9,661 nt of DNA from Clostridia bacterium. GTDB lineage: Bacteria; Bacillota; Clostridia; Christensenellales; Aristaeellaceae. The position numbers and the translations under genes were made by a program. The stretch spans positions 1 to 9,661 of the forward strand of contig JAFUGB010000174.1 in NCBI GenBank assembly GCA_017469605.1. The letters run 5' to 3'. A model generated the notes under the pieces. It had not been told where the DNA came from. It did no database searches and worked only from the letters and a program-made list of their open reading frames with translations. Below, piece after piece: positions 1 to 7,172 of the stretch. Positions within the stretch are counted from its first letter, which is position 1, and every line of letters starts with the position of its first letter.

Positions 1-1922
1 AATACGCCCGCACCAGCATGCGCGTGTCCCCGGAAACGCTGAAGTCGGTATCTGACGTTGACCAGCCCGATCTGCTGGCCGATGTGATCGCCGCCAATGT
101 GCTGACCCGCCTGGAGGACCGGCAGGCCATCCTGGAGGAGGTCAGCGTGGCCGCCCGGCTGGAAACGCTGTGCGGCATCCTGGCGCGTGAAACCGAGTTG
201 GCCGATATTGAAAAACAGGTGCAGGGCCGCCTGAAAAAACAGATCGATAAAAACCAGAAGGACTATTACCTGCGGGAGCAGATCCGTGCCATCCAGGAGG
301 AGCTGGGCGAGAGCCTGACGGCGGAAAACGACGACCTGCGGGCGAAGCTGCAAAAGCTGCCCCTGAGCGCTGAGGCGCGGGAGAAGGCCGACCGGGAGCT
401 GGACAGGCTGTCCCGCATGGCGCCCGGTACGCCCGAGGTCAGCGTCAGCCAGACCTACCTGGAGTGGATCTGCGATCTGCCCTGGGGCAAATATACCACC
501 GATAATCTGGATCTTAAGCGTGCCCGCCGGATCCTGGATGAGGATCATTATGGCATGCGGCATGTAAAAGAGCGGGTGATCGAATACCTGGCCGTCCGCC
601 GCATGAAGCAGATGAGCACCGATGAAGCCAGCCTGCGCGGCCCGATCCTTTGCTTTGTGGGACCGCCCGGCGTGGGCAAAACCTCCATCGTCAAAGGCAT
701 TGCCCGGGCGGTGGGACGCAAGTTTGTACAGATGTCGCTGGGCGGTGTACGGGATGAGGCGGAGATCCGCGGGCACCGGCGCACCTATATCGGCGCCATT
801 CCGGGCCGCATCATTGCCGGCATCATGCAGGCGGGCACCATGAATCCGGTGTTCCTGTTTGATGAGATCGATAAAATGAGCAATGATTTCCGGGGCGATC
901 CTGCCAGCGCCATGCTGGAGGTGCTGGACAGTGAGCAGAACGCGGCTTTCCGGGATCATTATCTGGAGCTGCCCTTTGATCTCAGCCAGGTGATGTTCAT
1001 CACCACGGCCAACAGCATGGATACCATTCCCGGCCCGCTGCGCGACCGCATGGAGATCATCGAAGTGCCCAGCTATACCGAGGAGGAAAAGCTCCAAATT
1101 GCCAAGCGGCATCTTCTGCCCAAGCAGATTGCCGAGCATGGCCTGCAAAAGGGCAGCGTCAAAATGGGCGACGCCGCTCTGCGCATGGTGATCGAGGGCT
1201 ATACACGGGAAGCAGGCGTGCGCACGCTCAACCGCACACTGGCCCGTGTGGTGCGCAAGGCCGCGGTGGAAATGCTGGAAAATGATGCGCAGCAGGTATC
1301 GGTCACCAAGGAAAAAGTGGCAGAATACCTGGGCGCGGTGCGCTTCCTGCGCGATTTGCCTGAAAAAAAGCCCTGCGTGGGCGTGGTCAACGGCCTTGCC
1401 TATACCACTGTGGGCGGGGAAACGCTGGCGGTGGAATGCGCGGTGATGCCGGGCAACGGCGGGCTCAAGCTCACCGGCCAATTGGGCGACGTGATGAAGG
1501 AAAGCGCCATGGCGGCGCTCAGCTGGATCCGGGCGCATGCGGACGGGTATGGCCTGGCGCCGGATTTCCATAAAAACCTGGATATTCATATCCACGTGCC
1601 CGAGGGCGCAGTCCCCAAGGACGGTCCGTCCGCGGGCGTTACCATGGCTACAGCCTTGCTTTCGGCCCTGACAAACCGGCCTGTGCGGCAGGATGTGGCG
1701 ATGACGGGGGAAATCACCCTGCGGGGCCGGGTGCTGCCCATCGGCGGCGTCAAGGAAAAGCTGCTGGCCGCGTACCGCGCGGGCATCCGTACCATCCTGC
1801 TGCCCAGGGAAAATGAAAAGGACCTGGAAGAAATTCCTGAGCATGTGCTCAAAACCTTTACCATCGTTCTGGCGGACAGCATCACCGATGTGCTTGGGGT
1901 CGCTCTGCTGGAGCAGGAATAA
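1..1922 (+). CDS. lon: ATP-dependent protease Lon (LonA type), 5'-truncated by window edge
   Basis: This is the cytoplasmic AAA+ serine protease that unfolds and degrades misfolded and regulatory proteins. The reading frame is open to the left edge (first whole codon at position 3), so the ATG at 18 is internal and the true start lies outside. Residues counted from that ATG show a coiled N-domain tail with the helical linker (about 60-160), Walker A GPPGVGKT at 215-222, Walker B FLFDEID at 279-285, sensor-1 Asn332, the DRME Arg finger near 344, and a sensor-2 segment GVRTLNR. In the protease domain, Ser538 in KDGPSAG and Lys581 in GGVKEK form the catalytic Ser-Lys dyad, 43 residues apart. From memory, both these and Walker Lys221 sit about 141 positions below their E. 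coli counterparts, so roughly 140 N-terminal residues are missing. All catalytic residues are intact. engB follows after 12 nt, the classical lonA-ysxC order of Bacillus, so co-transcription is likely. Confidence 0.97.
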   Translation, partial: YARTSMRVSPETLKSVSDVDQPDLLADVIAANVLTRLEDRQAILEEVSVAARLETLCGILARETELADIEKQVQGRLKKQIDKNQKDYYLREQIRAIQEELGESLTAENDDLRAKLQKLPLSAEAREKADRELDRLSRMAPGTPEVSVSQTYLEWICDLPWGKYTTDNLDLKRARRILDEDHYGMRHVKERVIEYLAVRRMKQMSTDEASLRGPILCFVGPPGVGKTSIVKGIARAVGRKFVQMSLGGVRDEAEIRGHRRTYIGAIPGRIIAGIMQAGTMNPVFLFDEIDKMSNDFRGDPASAMLEVLDSEQNAAFRDHYLELPFDLSQVMFITTANSMDTIPGPLRDRMEIIEVPSYTEEEKLQIAKRHLLPKQIAEHGLQKGSVKMGDAALRMVIEGYTREAGVRTLNRTLARVVRKAAVEMLENDAQQVSVTKEKVAEYLGAVRFLRDLPEKKPCVGVVNGLAYTTVGGETLAVECAVMPGNGGLKLTGQLGDVMKESAMAALSWIRAHADGYGLAPDFHKNLDIHIHVPEGAVPKDGPSAGVTMATALLSALTNRPVRQDVAMTGEITLRGRVLPIGGVKEKLLAAYRAGIRTILLPRENEKDLEEIPEHVLKTFTIVLADSITDVLGVALLEQE

Positions 1923-1934
1923 GCTGAGGGATAC

Positions 1935-2534
1935 ATGGAGATAAAAAACGCGAGATTTGTGACCAGTATGGCCACTTATGGCCGTTTTACCGGCATCGGC
2001 CTGCCACAGATCGCCGTGGCGGGGAAGAGCAACGTGGGCAAATCCAGCCTGATCAACGCCCTGTGCCGCAACGGCAAGCTGGCCAAAACCAGCGGCACAC
2101 CCGGAAAAACCCGGCTGCTCAACGTGTTTGAAATCAATCCGGGCACAGGCGATGCCTTCCATCTGGTCGATCTGCCGGGCTACGGCTTTGCCAAGGTGGA
2201 CAAGGCGGAAAAGCTGCGCTGGGGCGAAATGATGCAGGGGTATTTTGATCATACCCGGGAATTAAAAATCGTTTTGCAGCTGGTGGACATCCGCCATGAG
2301 CCCACCCGGGATGATATGGATATGGTCAGTTTCCTTCGGGCTTCGGGCATTCCCTTTCAGTTGGTGGCTACCAAATCGGACAAGATTTCCCGCGGCGCGC
2401 GCATGAAATATACCGCGCCCATCTGCCGCGCCTTGCAGGTGCAGCCCTGGGAGCTGATCCCATGGAGCAGCGAAAACGGCGACGGCCGTGATCCGCTGAT
2501 CGCCGTCATCGATCGGGCCATCCATGATAAATAA
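1935..2534 (+). CDS. engB: Ribosome biogenesis GTPase EngB/YsxC
   Basis: This 199-residue protein has the normal length for the EngB (YsxC/YihA) family of TRAFAC GTPases, which are needed for late assembly of the 50S ribosomal subunit. The G motifs are complete: G1 GKSNVGKSS at 30-38, the G2 region GTPGKT at 54-59, G3 DLPGYG at 79-84, G4 TKSD at 146-149, and a G5-like SS at 178-179. The ATG at 1935 is preceded by the purine-rich CTGAGGG at 1924-1930, a rather short spacing of 4 nt. The MEIKNARFVTS N-terminus matches what the family usually shows before the G domain. The gene lies 12 nt after lon with no promoter or terminator between, so it is probably the second gene of a lon-engB operon ending at the hairpin just downstream. 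Confidence 0.97.
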   Translation: MEIKNARFVTSMATYGRFTGIGLPQIAVAGKSNVGKSSLINALCRNGKLAKTSGTPGKTRLLNVFEINPGTGDAFHLVDLPGYGFAKVDKAEKLRWGEMMQGYFDHTRELKIVLQLVDIRHEPTRDDMDMVSFLRASGIPFQLVATKSDKISRGARMKYTAPICRALQVQPWELIPWSSENGDGRDPLIAVIDRAIHDK

Positions 2535-2536
2535 AC

Positions 2537-2575
2537 AAACCGCCTGCCGAGGTCAATCCTCCGCGGGCGGTTTTT
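2537..2575. terminator. Probable bidirectional Rho-independent terminator between engB and the convergent gene
   Basis: A 13-bp stem is formed by 2540-2552 (CCGCCTGCCGAGG) and 2558-2570 (CCTCCGCGGGCGG), with a 5-nt loop TCAAT, one mismatch and one G-T wobble. On the + strand TTTTT follows the stem, giving a terminator for lon-engB that begins 5 nt after the engB stop. On the - strand the same stem is followed by TTTGTTTATTTAT, so it can also serve the minus-strand gene whose stop codon is at 2589-2591. Confidence 0.85.
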
Positions 2576-2588
2576 GTGTGAAAAGATT

Positions 2589-4388
2589 TCAGTTTCTCGG
2601 GGCATAGGTGTATCTTGCCACCAATCGGGGCTTTCCGTCATAAACGCCGTAAGCATCGGCGTACACACGGTAGCGCTGGCCCACTTCCCAGGTGTCTGTG
2701 GACATGTTTTCCAGCAATATCAGCCGTTCAGAGCCTTCTGTGCCGGTATCCATCAGCGCAAGCTGGGGCTTATCGGATTTGATCTCCACAATGGTACCGA
2801 TGCACTCGTAAATCTGGGTGCGCGCTACCCGTGTGTTCAGGTTATTCAGGAAATCCAGATAGCCTTCGGCGTTCATGGGCCAGGCCTTGGGCGTATAGGT
2901 GCTGGCATAGGGCACATAGTATACGTCTTTTTTCAGCGTCGTGCTCAGCCCATCCTTTTCGGCCACGATCACAATGGTATTGGTGCCAATCTTGTTGAAT
3001 TTGGCGTCAAAGGAGAAATTGCCGTAGGCGGTCAGCTCGGAGGTATCCAGGTTTTCATAGTCTGATTCAATGATCAGATGCGCGCCGGGCATGGTGGTTC
3101 CGCGGATGGTCATGGTCTGGTTGGCGCTGGTATTGCCCAGCGTGGCGCTGAGCTCCAGGGGGATGTCCTGGGGTGCGCGGTACAGCGTGATCACCTGGCG
3201 GTTTTGACGGTAATACTGGCAGTTGACTACGATCTCAATATCGTTGTTGCCCACCGGGGCCACCAGCGCGTTGTAGCTGATATAGCCGTCCTGGGTGTTT
3301 ACATAGCTGGAATAATCTTCGCCGTTGATAAATACTGTGCTGTTCTGCGCCACGCGGAATTTGATATTATAGGGCGAGGTGGATACCTCCAGATAGTTGG
3401 TATCCGGCGTTACCAGCAGCAGCGGGGAAAGCGGGATTTCAATGGTGTAGGTGATCACGTCCATCAGCTTCTGCTCGCCGGCGCTGGTTTTGATATAGGG
3501 GGTCAGGGTGACCTCCATGGTTTCGTCAGCGATGGTGCTGTTGAGCTCATACCAGGTATAGTCCGCCACCGTGATTTCGGCGTATCCGCCGGTTACGATG
3601 TAGGATTTGCGCAGCTCCTTGATATATATCTGCGCGCCTTCCTCAGCCGGAATGCGGATGGTATGGGCTGCCATGTCCTCCAACAGGCTGGGAATGATTT
3701 CCACCTGATCCTGCAGCCTGATCTCCTCGCGGTTCATCAGCGGAAGCAAAATGAATTGATATCCGGCAAACAGGATGGCGCCGGCAATCAAAAGGATGGC
3801 CGCCATCGGGAAAAACTGGCTGAGGCCAAACAGATGCGTCCGCCGGCTGCGCTTGAGCATGCGCGCTTTGGGCCGGGGGCGATAATCATCGCTCCACAGC
3901 GGCTGATACCCGGCGGATTCCGCCGGATCGCCGTATTGCGGAATGGTTTTGCTGAAGCGTGGGGCCGGGATGGCGCCGGGCCGCACAATGCCCTCCGGGA
4001 TGCTGCTTTCAAGATCTTCCTCCGAAGGATCGGTATAAATAGGCGTGGGCTCGGTTTCAATGCGAACGCTGCGGGTAATGGGCGCGATGCCGCCCTGGGC
4101 GGCTTCCTGACGGATGCGCTGCTGCTGTTCCTCGCCGCGCCTGCGGCGCGCGTGGAAGCTTTGCATCTCTTTGGCCAGGCTGTCCCGTTCATCGGGCCGC
4201 GGCGCGGTTTCATCGCCGCTTTCATTGACGGCGTATATCACGGATGCAGAGGGCTGGGGCATCTCCCGGGGCTGCTGCTGGGCCGGCGATACGGAATCGC
4301 CTTCCGGCTTTTCGGGCAGCGCGGCGCCGCAATAGAAGCACTGCGGCAGAGCGGCGCGGTTCCAGCGTCCGCATTGCGGGCATCTCAT
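2589..4388 (-). CDS. Uncharacterised zinc-ribbon, single-pass membrane protein with a beta-rich extracytoplasmic region
   Basis: I do not recognise a named family. The 599 residues divide clearly. A zinc ribbon has Cys3, Cys6, Cys17 and Cys20 (CPQCG and CFYCG, 10 residues between the pairs). A polar, Pro/Glu/Gln-rich, probably disordered stretch runs from about 25 to 170 and contains a charged helix around 72-98. A basic segment (about 170-185, with KRSRR) precedes one hydrophobic helix at about 193-215. The rest, 220-599, is beta-rich and has no further membrane segment. Positive-inside logic puts the zinc ribbon in the cytoplasm and the large part outside. The exterior looks like two or three Ig/PEGA-like beta domains (about 230-325, 326-405, 406-493) and a last domain (about 505-599) with OB-fold-like strands. 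The ATG is preceded by AAGGAGG (4399-4405) at 10 nt. The gene has its own divergent intergenic region and is probably monocistronic. A sensory, envelope or adhesive role is possible but is a guess. Confidence 0.85.
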   Translation of the reverse strand: MRCPQCGRWNRAALPQCFYCGAALPEKPEGDSVSPAQQQPREMPQPSASVIYAVNESGDETAPRPDERDSLAKEMQSFHARRRRGEEQQQRIRQEAAQGGIAPITRSVRIETEPTPIYTDPSEEDLESSIPEGIVRPGAIPAPRFSKTIPQYGDPAESAGYQPLWSDDYRPRPKARMLKRSRRTHLFGLSQFFPMAAILLIAGAILFAGYQFILLPLMNREEIRLQDQVEIIPSLLEDMAAHTIRIPAEEGAQIYIKELRKSYIVTGGYAEITVADYTWYELNSTIADETMEVTLTPYIKTSAGEQKLMDVITYTIEIPLSPLLLVTPDTNYLEVSTSPYNIKFRVAQNSTVFINGEDYSSYVNTQDGYISYNALVAPVGNNDIEIVVNCQYYRQNRQVITLYRAPQDIPLELSATLGNTSANQTMTIRGTTMPGAHLIIESDYENLDTSELTAYGNFSFDAKFNKIGTNTIVIVAEKDGLSTTLKKDVYYVPYASTYTPKAWPMNAEGYLDFLNNLNTRVARTQIYECIGTIVEIKSDKPQLALMDTGTEGSERLILLENMSTDTWEVGQRYRVYADAYGVYDGKPRLVARYTYAPRN

Positions 4389-4398
4389 GAGGTGAAAT

Positions 4399-4405
4399 CC
4401 TCCTT
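4399..4405 (-). promoter_or_regulatory. Strong ribosome binding site of the zinc-ribbon membrane protein gene
   Basis: The minus strand reads AAGGAGG ten nucleotides before the ATG at 4388. This is a full Shine-Dalgarno match and fixes the start, which is also directly followed by the zinc-ribbon codons. Confidence 0.85.
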
Positions 4406-4418
4406 AAAGAAGATAAAC

Positions 4419-4424
4419 ATTATA
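4419..4424 (-). promoter_or_regulatory. Candidate -10 element for the zinc-ribbon membrane protein gene
   Basis: The minus strand reads TATAAT here, about 31 nt before the start codon and just upstream of the Shine-Dalgarno. No good -35 is present at 16-18 bp (the position holds GAATTC-like sequence inside a palindrome), though a run of seven T sits in the spacer. The promoter may be weak or activator-dependent. The position is plausible but the call rests on one hexamer. Confidence 0.4.
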
Positions 4425-4438
4425 TTTCTTCAAAAAAA

Positions 4439-4450
4439 CAGGAATTCCTG
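4439..4450. repeat. 12-bp perfect palindrome CAGGAATTCCTG in the divergent intergenic region
   Basis: CAGGAATTCCTG is its own reverse complement. It lies where the -35 of the minus-strand promoter should be and about 17 bp upstream of the dxs -35 hexamer. A loop-free 6-bp arm is a poor RNA hairpin, so a dimeric protein-binding site is the more natural reading. Chance occurrence cannot be excluded. Confidence 0.4.
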
Positions 4451-4466
4451 CCCTGCGTTGCGAGGA

Positions 4467-4495
4467 TTTACATTCTGGCTGTCCTATGATATAAT
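4467..4495 (+). promoter_or_regulatory. Near-consensus sigma-A promoter of the dxs-tlyA operon
   Basis: The -35 hexamer TTTACA (4467-4472, 5 of 6) and the -10 hexamer TATAAT (4490-4495, 6 of 6) are separated by exactly 17 bp. The start of transcription should fall near 4502. This leaves a leader of about 24 nt before the ATG at 4526 and rules out the in-frame ATG at 4499, which lies upstream of the predicted transcript start. Confidence 0.88.
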
Positions 4496-4513
4496 AAAAT
4501 GCTTTTTGCAGGG

Positions 4514-4519
4514 AAGGAG
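4514..4519 (+). promoter_or_regulatory. Ribosome binding site that decides the dxs start
   Basis: AAGGAG lies 6 nt before the ATG at 4526. The alternative in-frame ATG at 4499 lies upstream of this site and has no ribosome binding site of its own. Confidence 0.85.
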
Positions 4520-4525
4520 AGGGCT

Positions 4526-6376
4526 ATGCACCTGGATGAAATTTGCTCCCCGGAAGACATCAAAGGCATGTCGCAGGCCGAGCTGGAGGAGCTGTCGGCT
4601 GAAATCAGGCAGCGCATTATCCAAACAGTTGCAAAAAACGGCGGGCATCTGGCCTCCAACCTGGGAGCGGTGGAGCTGACCATTGCCCTGCATCGCGCTT
4701 TTGATTTTTCCAGGGATAAGCTGATATTTGATGTTGGACATCAGAGCTACACCCATAAATTGCTCACGGGCCGCCAGCGGCGGTTTGATACCCTGCGGCA
4801 ATTTGATGGCATGGCGGGCTTTCCTCGACGGGAAGAAAGCTCCTACGACGTTTTTGATACCGGGCATGCCTCCACCTCCATATCGGCGGCGGCGGGCTTT
4901 GCCAGGGCAAGGGATCTGAAGCGGGAGACGCACTATGTGGTTTCGGTGGTGGGCGACGGCGCGCTCACCGGCGGTATGTGCTATGAAGCGCTCAATGACG
5001 CGGGCAGCAATAAGCTGCGCATGATCGTGGTGCTCAACGATAACGGCATGAGCATTTCCCGCAACGTGGGCTCGGTATCGGGATATCTTACCCGCATGCG
5101 CGCGGGCAAGGGCTGGTTTGACATCAAAAAAGCCATCAGCGATTTTCTCAAACGCGTGCCCCTGATGGGCGGTTTTCTGTACCGGTTTTTTCATCGGTTC
5201 AAAAACTCCATCCGCAACATCTTTGTGCAGGACCGGCTGTTCGATTCCCTGGACTTTCATTATCTGGGGCCGGTGGACGGCAGCGATATTGCCGGGCTCG
5301 AGCGTCTTTTCCGTAAAGCCAAGCAATTGGACGAGCCGGTGCTGATTCATGTGGTCACCCGCAAGGGCAGCGGATATACCCAGGCGGAGGATCATCCCTC
5401 CCGCCTGCATGGTACGCCGCCCTTTAATGTTGAAACCGGCGAACCCCTGAAAAGCGGCGCCGCCAGCATGAGCGAAACGGCGGGGGATGAGCTGATCCGC
5501 CTGGCCCGGGCCGATCAGCGGGTGGTGGCCGTTACGGCGGCCATGACCGCCGGCACAGGCTTAAAGCGGTTTGCCCGAGAGCTGCCTGACCGCCTGTTTG
5601 ACGTGGGCATTGCCGAGGAGCATGCCGTTACCATGGCGGCTGGGCTGGCCGCGGGCGGAATGCGTCCCTTCGTGGCCATTTACGATACCTTCCTGCAGCG
5701 CGGATATGATCAATTGCTGCATGATGTTTGCCTGCAAACGCTGCCGGTGTGTTTCCTGCTGGATCGCGCCGGTCTCAGCGAGGATGGCGTAACCCATCAT
5801 GGCATTTACGGCCTGTCCTATCTGAGCCAATTGCCCGGCATGACGGTGCTGTGCGCTTCTTCCCGGGCTGAACTGCGGGCCATGATGCGCTATGCGATGC
5901 AGGCCGGGGGCCCGGTGGCGATCCGGTACGCCAAAGCGGACGTCAGCGGAAAAGCGGACGATCTGGCTATCGCCCCATACCGGCCGCGCTGGGCCTGCTG
6001 CCGGAAGGGAAATGACGCAGCCATCCTGGCCTGCGGCGCCATCCTGTATGAAACGCAGAAGGCCGCGGACATATTGGAAAAGCAGGGCATGCAATGCGCG
6101 GTATATAACGCCGCCTGTCTTTCGCCCCTGGATGCTGACGTGCTGCGCGGCATGCAACAACCGCTGATCACTGTGGAGGAAGGCGTGCTGAACGGCGGAC
6201 TGGCAAGCCTCGTGGGCCTGTTTTGTATCCGCAACGGTTTGCCCGCGCCTGTACTGGCGCTGGGACTGGAGGGAATCTGCGGCACCCAGGGAAGTCATGA
6301 AAAGCAGCTGGCGGCCTATGGGCTGGACGCCGCTTCCATCGCCGGCCGGATCATGGCATGGAGGGAAAAACAATGA
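4526..6376 (+). CDS. dxs: 1-deoxy-D-xylulose-5-phosphate synthase (DXS)
   Basis: DXS is a thiamine diphosphate enzyme that condenses pyruvate with glyceraldehyde 3-phosphate. It is the first step of the MEP isoprenoid pathway and also supplies thiamine and pyridoxal synthesis. With the start at 4526 it has 616 residues, normal for the family. The N-terminal domain shows His42 (HLASNLG), the DTGHASTSISAAAGFA segment at 111-126, and the ThDP/Mg motif GDGALTGGMCYEALN (143-157) with NDN at 171-173. The middle domain has the general acid in GIAEEHAV (Glu365), IYDTFLQRGYDQ with Tyr386 and Arg392, and EDGVTHHG with Asp420 and His424. Arg467 is also present, so the expected substrate contacts are kept. 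The C-terminal transketolase domain is complete. Two local oddities: the loop after DRAGL is one residue shorter than in E. coli, and the usual FDLSYL reads YGLSYL. tlyA overlaps the stop codon by 4 nt, so the two are translationally coupled. Confidence 0.96.
   Translation: MHLDEICSPEDIKGMSQAELEELSAEIRQRIIQTVAKNGGHLASNLGAVELTIALHRAFDFSRDKLIFDVGHQSYTHKLLTGRQRRFDTLRQFDGMAGFPRREESSYDVFDTGHASTSISAAAGFARARDLKRETHYVVSVVGDGALTGGMCYEALNDAGSNKLRMIVVLNDNGMSISRNVGSVSGYLTRMRAGKGWFDIKKAISDFLKRVPLMGGFLYRFFHRFKNSIRNIFVQDRLFDSLDFHYLGPVDGSDIAGLERLFRKAKQLDEPVLIHVVTRKGSGYTQAEDHPSRLHGTPPFNVETGEPLKSGAASMSETAGDELIRLARADQRVVAVTAAMTAGTGLKRFARELPDRLFDVGIAEEHAVTMAAGLAAGGMRPFVAIYDTFLQRGYDQLLHDVCLQTLPVCFLLDRAGLSEDGVTHHGIYGLSYLSQLPGMTVLCASSRAELRAMMRYAMQAGGPVAIRYAKADVSGKADDLAIAPYRPRWACCRKGNDAAILACGAILYETQKAADILEKQGMQCAVYNAACLSPLDADVLRGMQQPLITVEEGVLNGGLASLVGLFCIRNGLPAPVLALGLEGICGTQGSHEKQLAAYGLDAASIAGRIMAWREKQ
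6360..6365 (+). promoter_or_regulatory. Ribosome binding site of tlyA inside the 3' end of dxs
   Basis: GGAGGG lies 7 nt before the ATG at 6373. The in-frame ATG at 6358 lies upstream of this site and would add five residues not seen in the family, so 6373 is preferred. Confidence 0.8.
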
Positions 6377-7170
6377 AAACGCGAGTGGATATGGCATTGG
6401 TGCAGCGCGGCCTGGCGCCCAGCCGGGAACGGGCCCAGGCGCTGATCATGGCCGGGCAGGTCTATATCGGAGAAAAAAAGGTGCTCAAAGCCTCGGAACA
6501 GGTGGAGGAAAGCGCCGAGCTGATCATCCGGGGCGAGGTGGATGCCCTGGCCAGCCGCGGCGGGCATAAAATAGAAAGGGCGCTGGAGGTGTTTGGGGCC
6601 GATGTGAATGGCGTTGTGGCCATGGATATCGGCGCCGCGGCAGGCGGCTTCACCGATGTGCTGCTGCGGCATGGCGCCAGCCATGTATACGCCATCGATG
6701 TGGGCTACGGACAGCTGGATTGGAAGCTGCGCCAGGATGCGCGCGTTACGGTGATGGAGCGCACAAACGCCCGGCATTTAACGCCTGAAATGGTGCCGCT
6801 GGGACCAACGCTGACCGTGATGGATGTTTCCTTTATTTCCATCCGGCTGATCCTGCCGGCGGCGGCGGCCATCATGGGCGATCAGGGCCGGTTTCTGACC
6901 CTGGTCAAACCCCAGTTTGAGGCGGGACGCGGCCAGGTAGGCAAAAACGGCGTGGTGCGGGATGAAAAAGTGCACCGCCATGTGCTGATGGCGGTGCGGG
7001 AATATGCCGCGGATATCCACTGGCATGTGGCAGGCTTTACCTATTCGCCCATCAAAGGCCCCAAGGGCAATATCGAGTTTCTGGCCGATATCCGTCCTGG
7101 AGCGGGGGAGATGCCCTCCGATGCAGCAATTGCCGCGCTGGTGGAGGAGGCCCATGGGGCGCTGGATTGA
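6373..7170 (+). CDS. tlyA: TlyA family rRNA 2'-O-methyltransferase (hemolysin A/YqxC-like)
   Basis: The 265-residue protein has the two-part TlyA layout. An N-terminal S4 RNA-binding domain (about 3-60, starting KTRVDMALVQRGLAPSRERA) is followed by an FtsJ-like Rossmann methyltransferase. The SAM motif DIGAAAGGFTD is at 85-95. The catalytic K-D-K-E tetrad of 2'-O-methyltransferases is visible as Lys66 (SRGGHK), Asp151 (VMDVSF), Lys179 (LVKPQFE) and Glu235 (NIEFL). Mycobacterial TlyA methylates 16S and 23S rRNA riboses and sets capreomycin sensitivity. The Bacillus homologue YqxC is less studied, so the exact rRNA target here is inferred. The haemolysin name is historical. The start overlaps the dxs stop as ATGA, the arrangement expected for a dxs-tlyA operon. 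The usual next genes (nadK, argR, recN) are absent, and a terminator follows within about 20 nt. Confidence 0.93.
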   Translation: MKTRVDMALVQRGLAPSRERAQALIMAGQVYIGEKKVLKASEQVEESAELIIRGEVDALASRGGHKIERALEVFGADVNGVVAMDIGAAAGGFTDVLLRHGASHVYAIDVGYGQLDWKLRQDARVTVMERTNARHLTPEMVPLGPTLTVMDVSFISIRLILPAAAAIMGDQGRFLTLVKPQFEAGRGQVGKNGVVRDEKVHRHVLMAVREYAADIHWHVAGFTYSPIKGPKGNIEFLADIRPGAGEMPSDAAIAALVEEAHGALD

Positions 7171-7172
7171 TT

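Noticed and set aside
18..20. ATG at 18 as the start of lon
   Set aside because: The frame is open to the left edge and about 140 residues of the Lon N-terminal domain are missing, so the gene is cut by the window and not truly shortened.
4499..4525. Upstream in-frame ATG as dxs start
   Set aside because: It lies before the predicted transcript start and has no ribosome binding site; the ATG at 4526 does.
3078..4679. Long + strand open frame (533 codons), with a second at 2574-3065, opposite the zinc-ribbon membrane protein gene
   Set aside because: Both lie antisense to a gene with a strong ribosome binding site and a recognisable zinc ribbon and membrane helix. The composition is biased to Gly, Ala, Arg and His without domains, the longer frame runs through the divergent promoter and the start of dxs, and GC-rich coding DNA commonly leaves such open antisense frames.
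4484..5410. 308-codon minus-strand open frame opposite dxs
   Set aside because: It is antisense to a certain dxs gene, has no motif, and its end crosses the dxs promoter.
6358..6372. Upstream in-frame ATG as tlyA start
   Set aside because: It lies upstream of the GGAGGG site that fits the ATG at 6373, and the family N-terminus begins at the MKTRVD segment.
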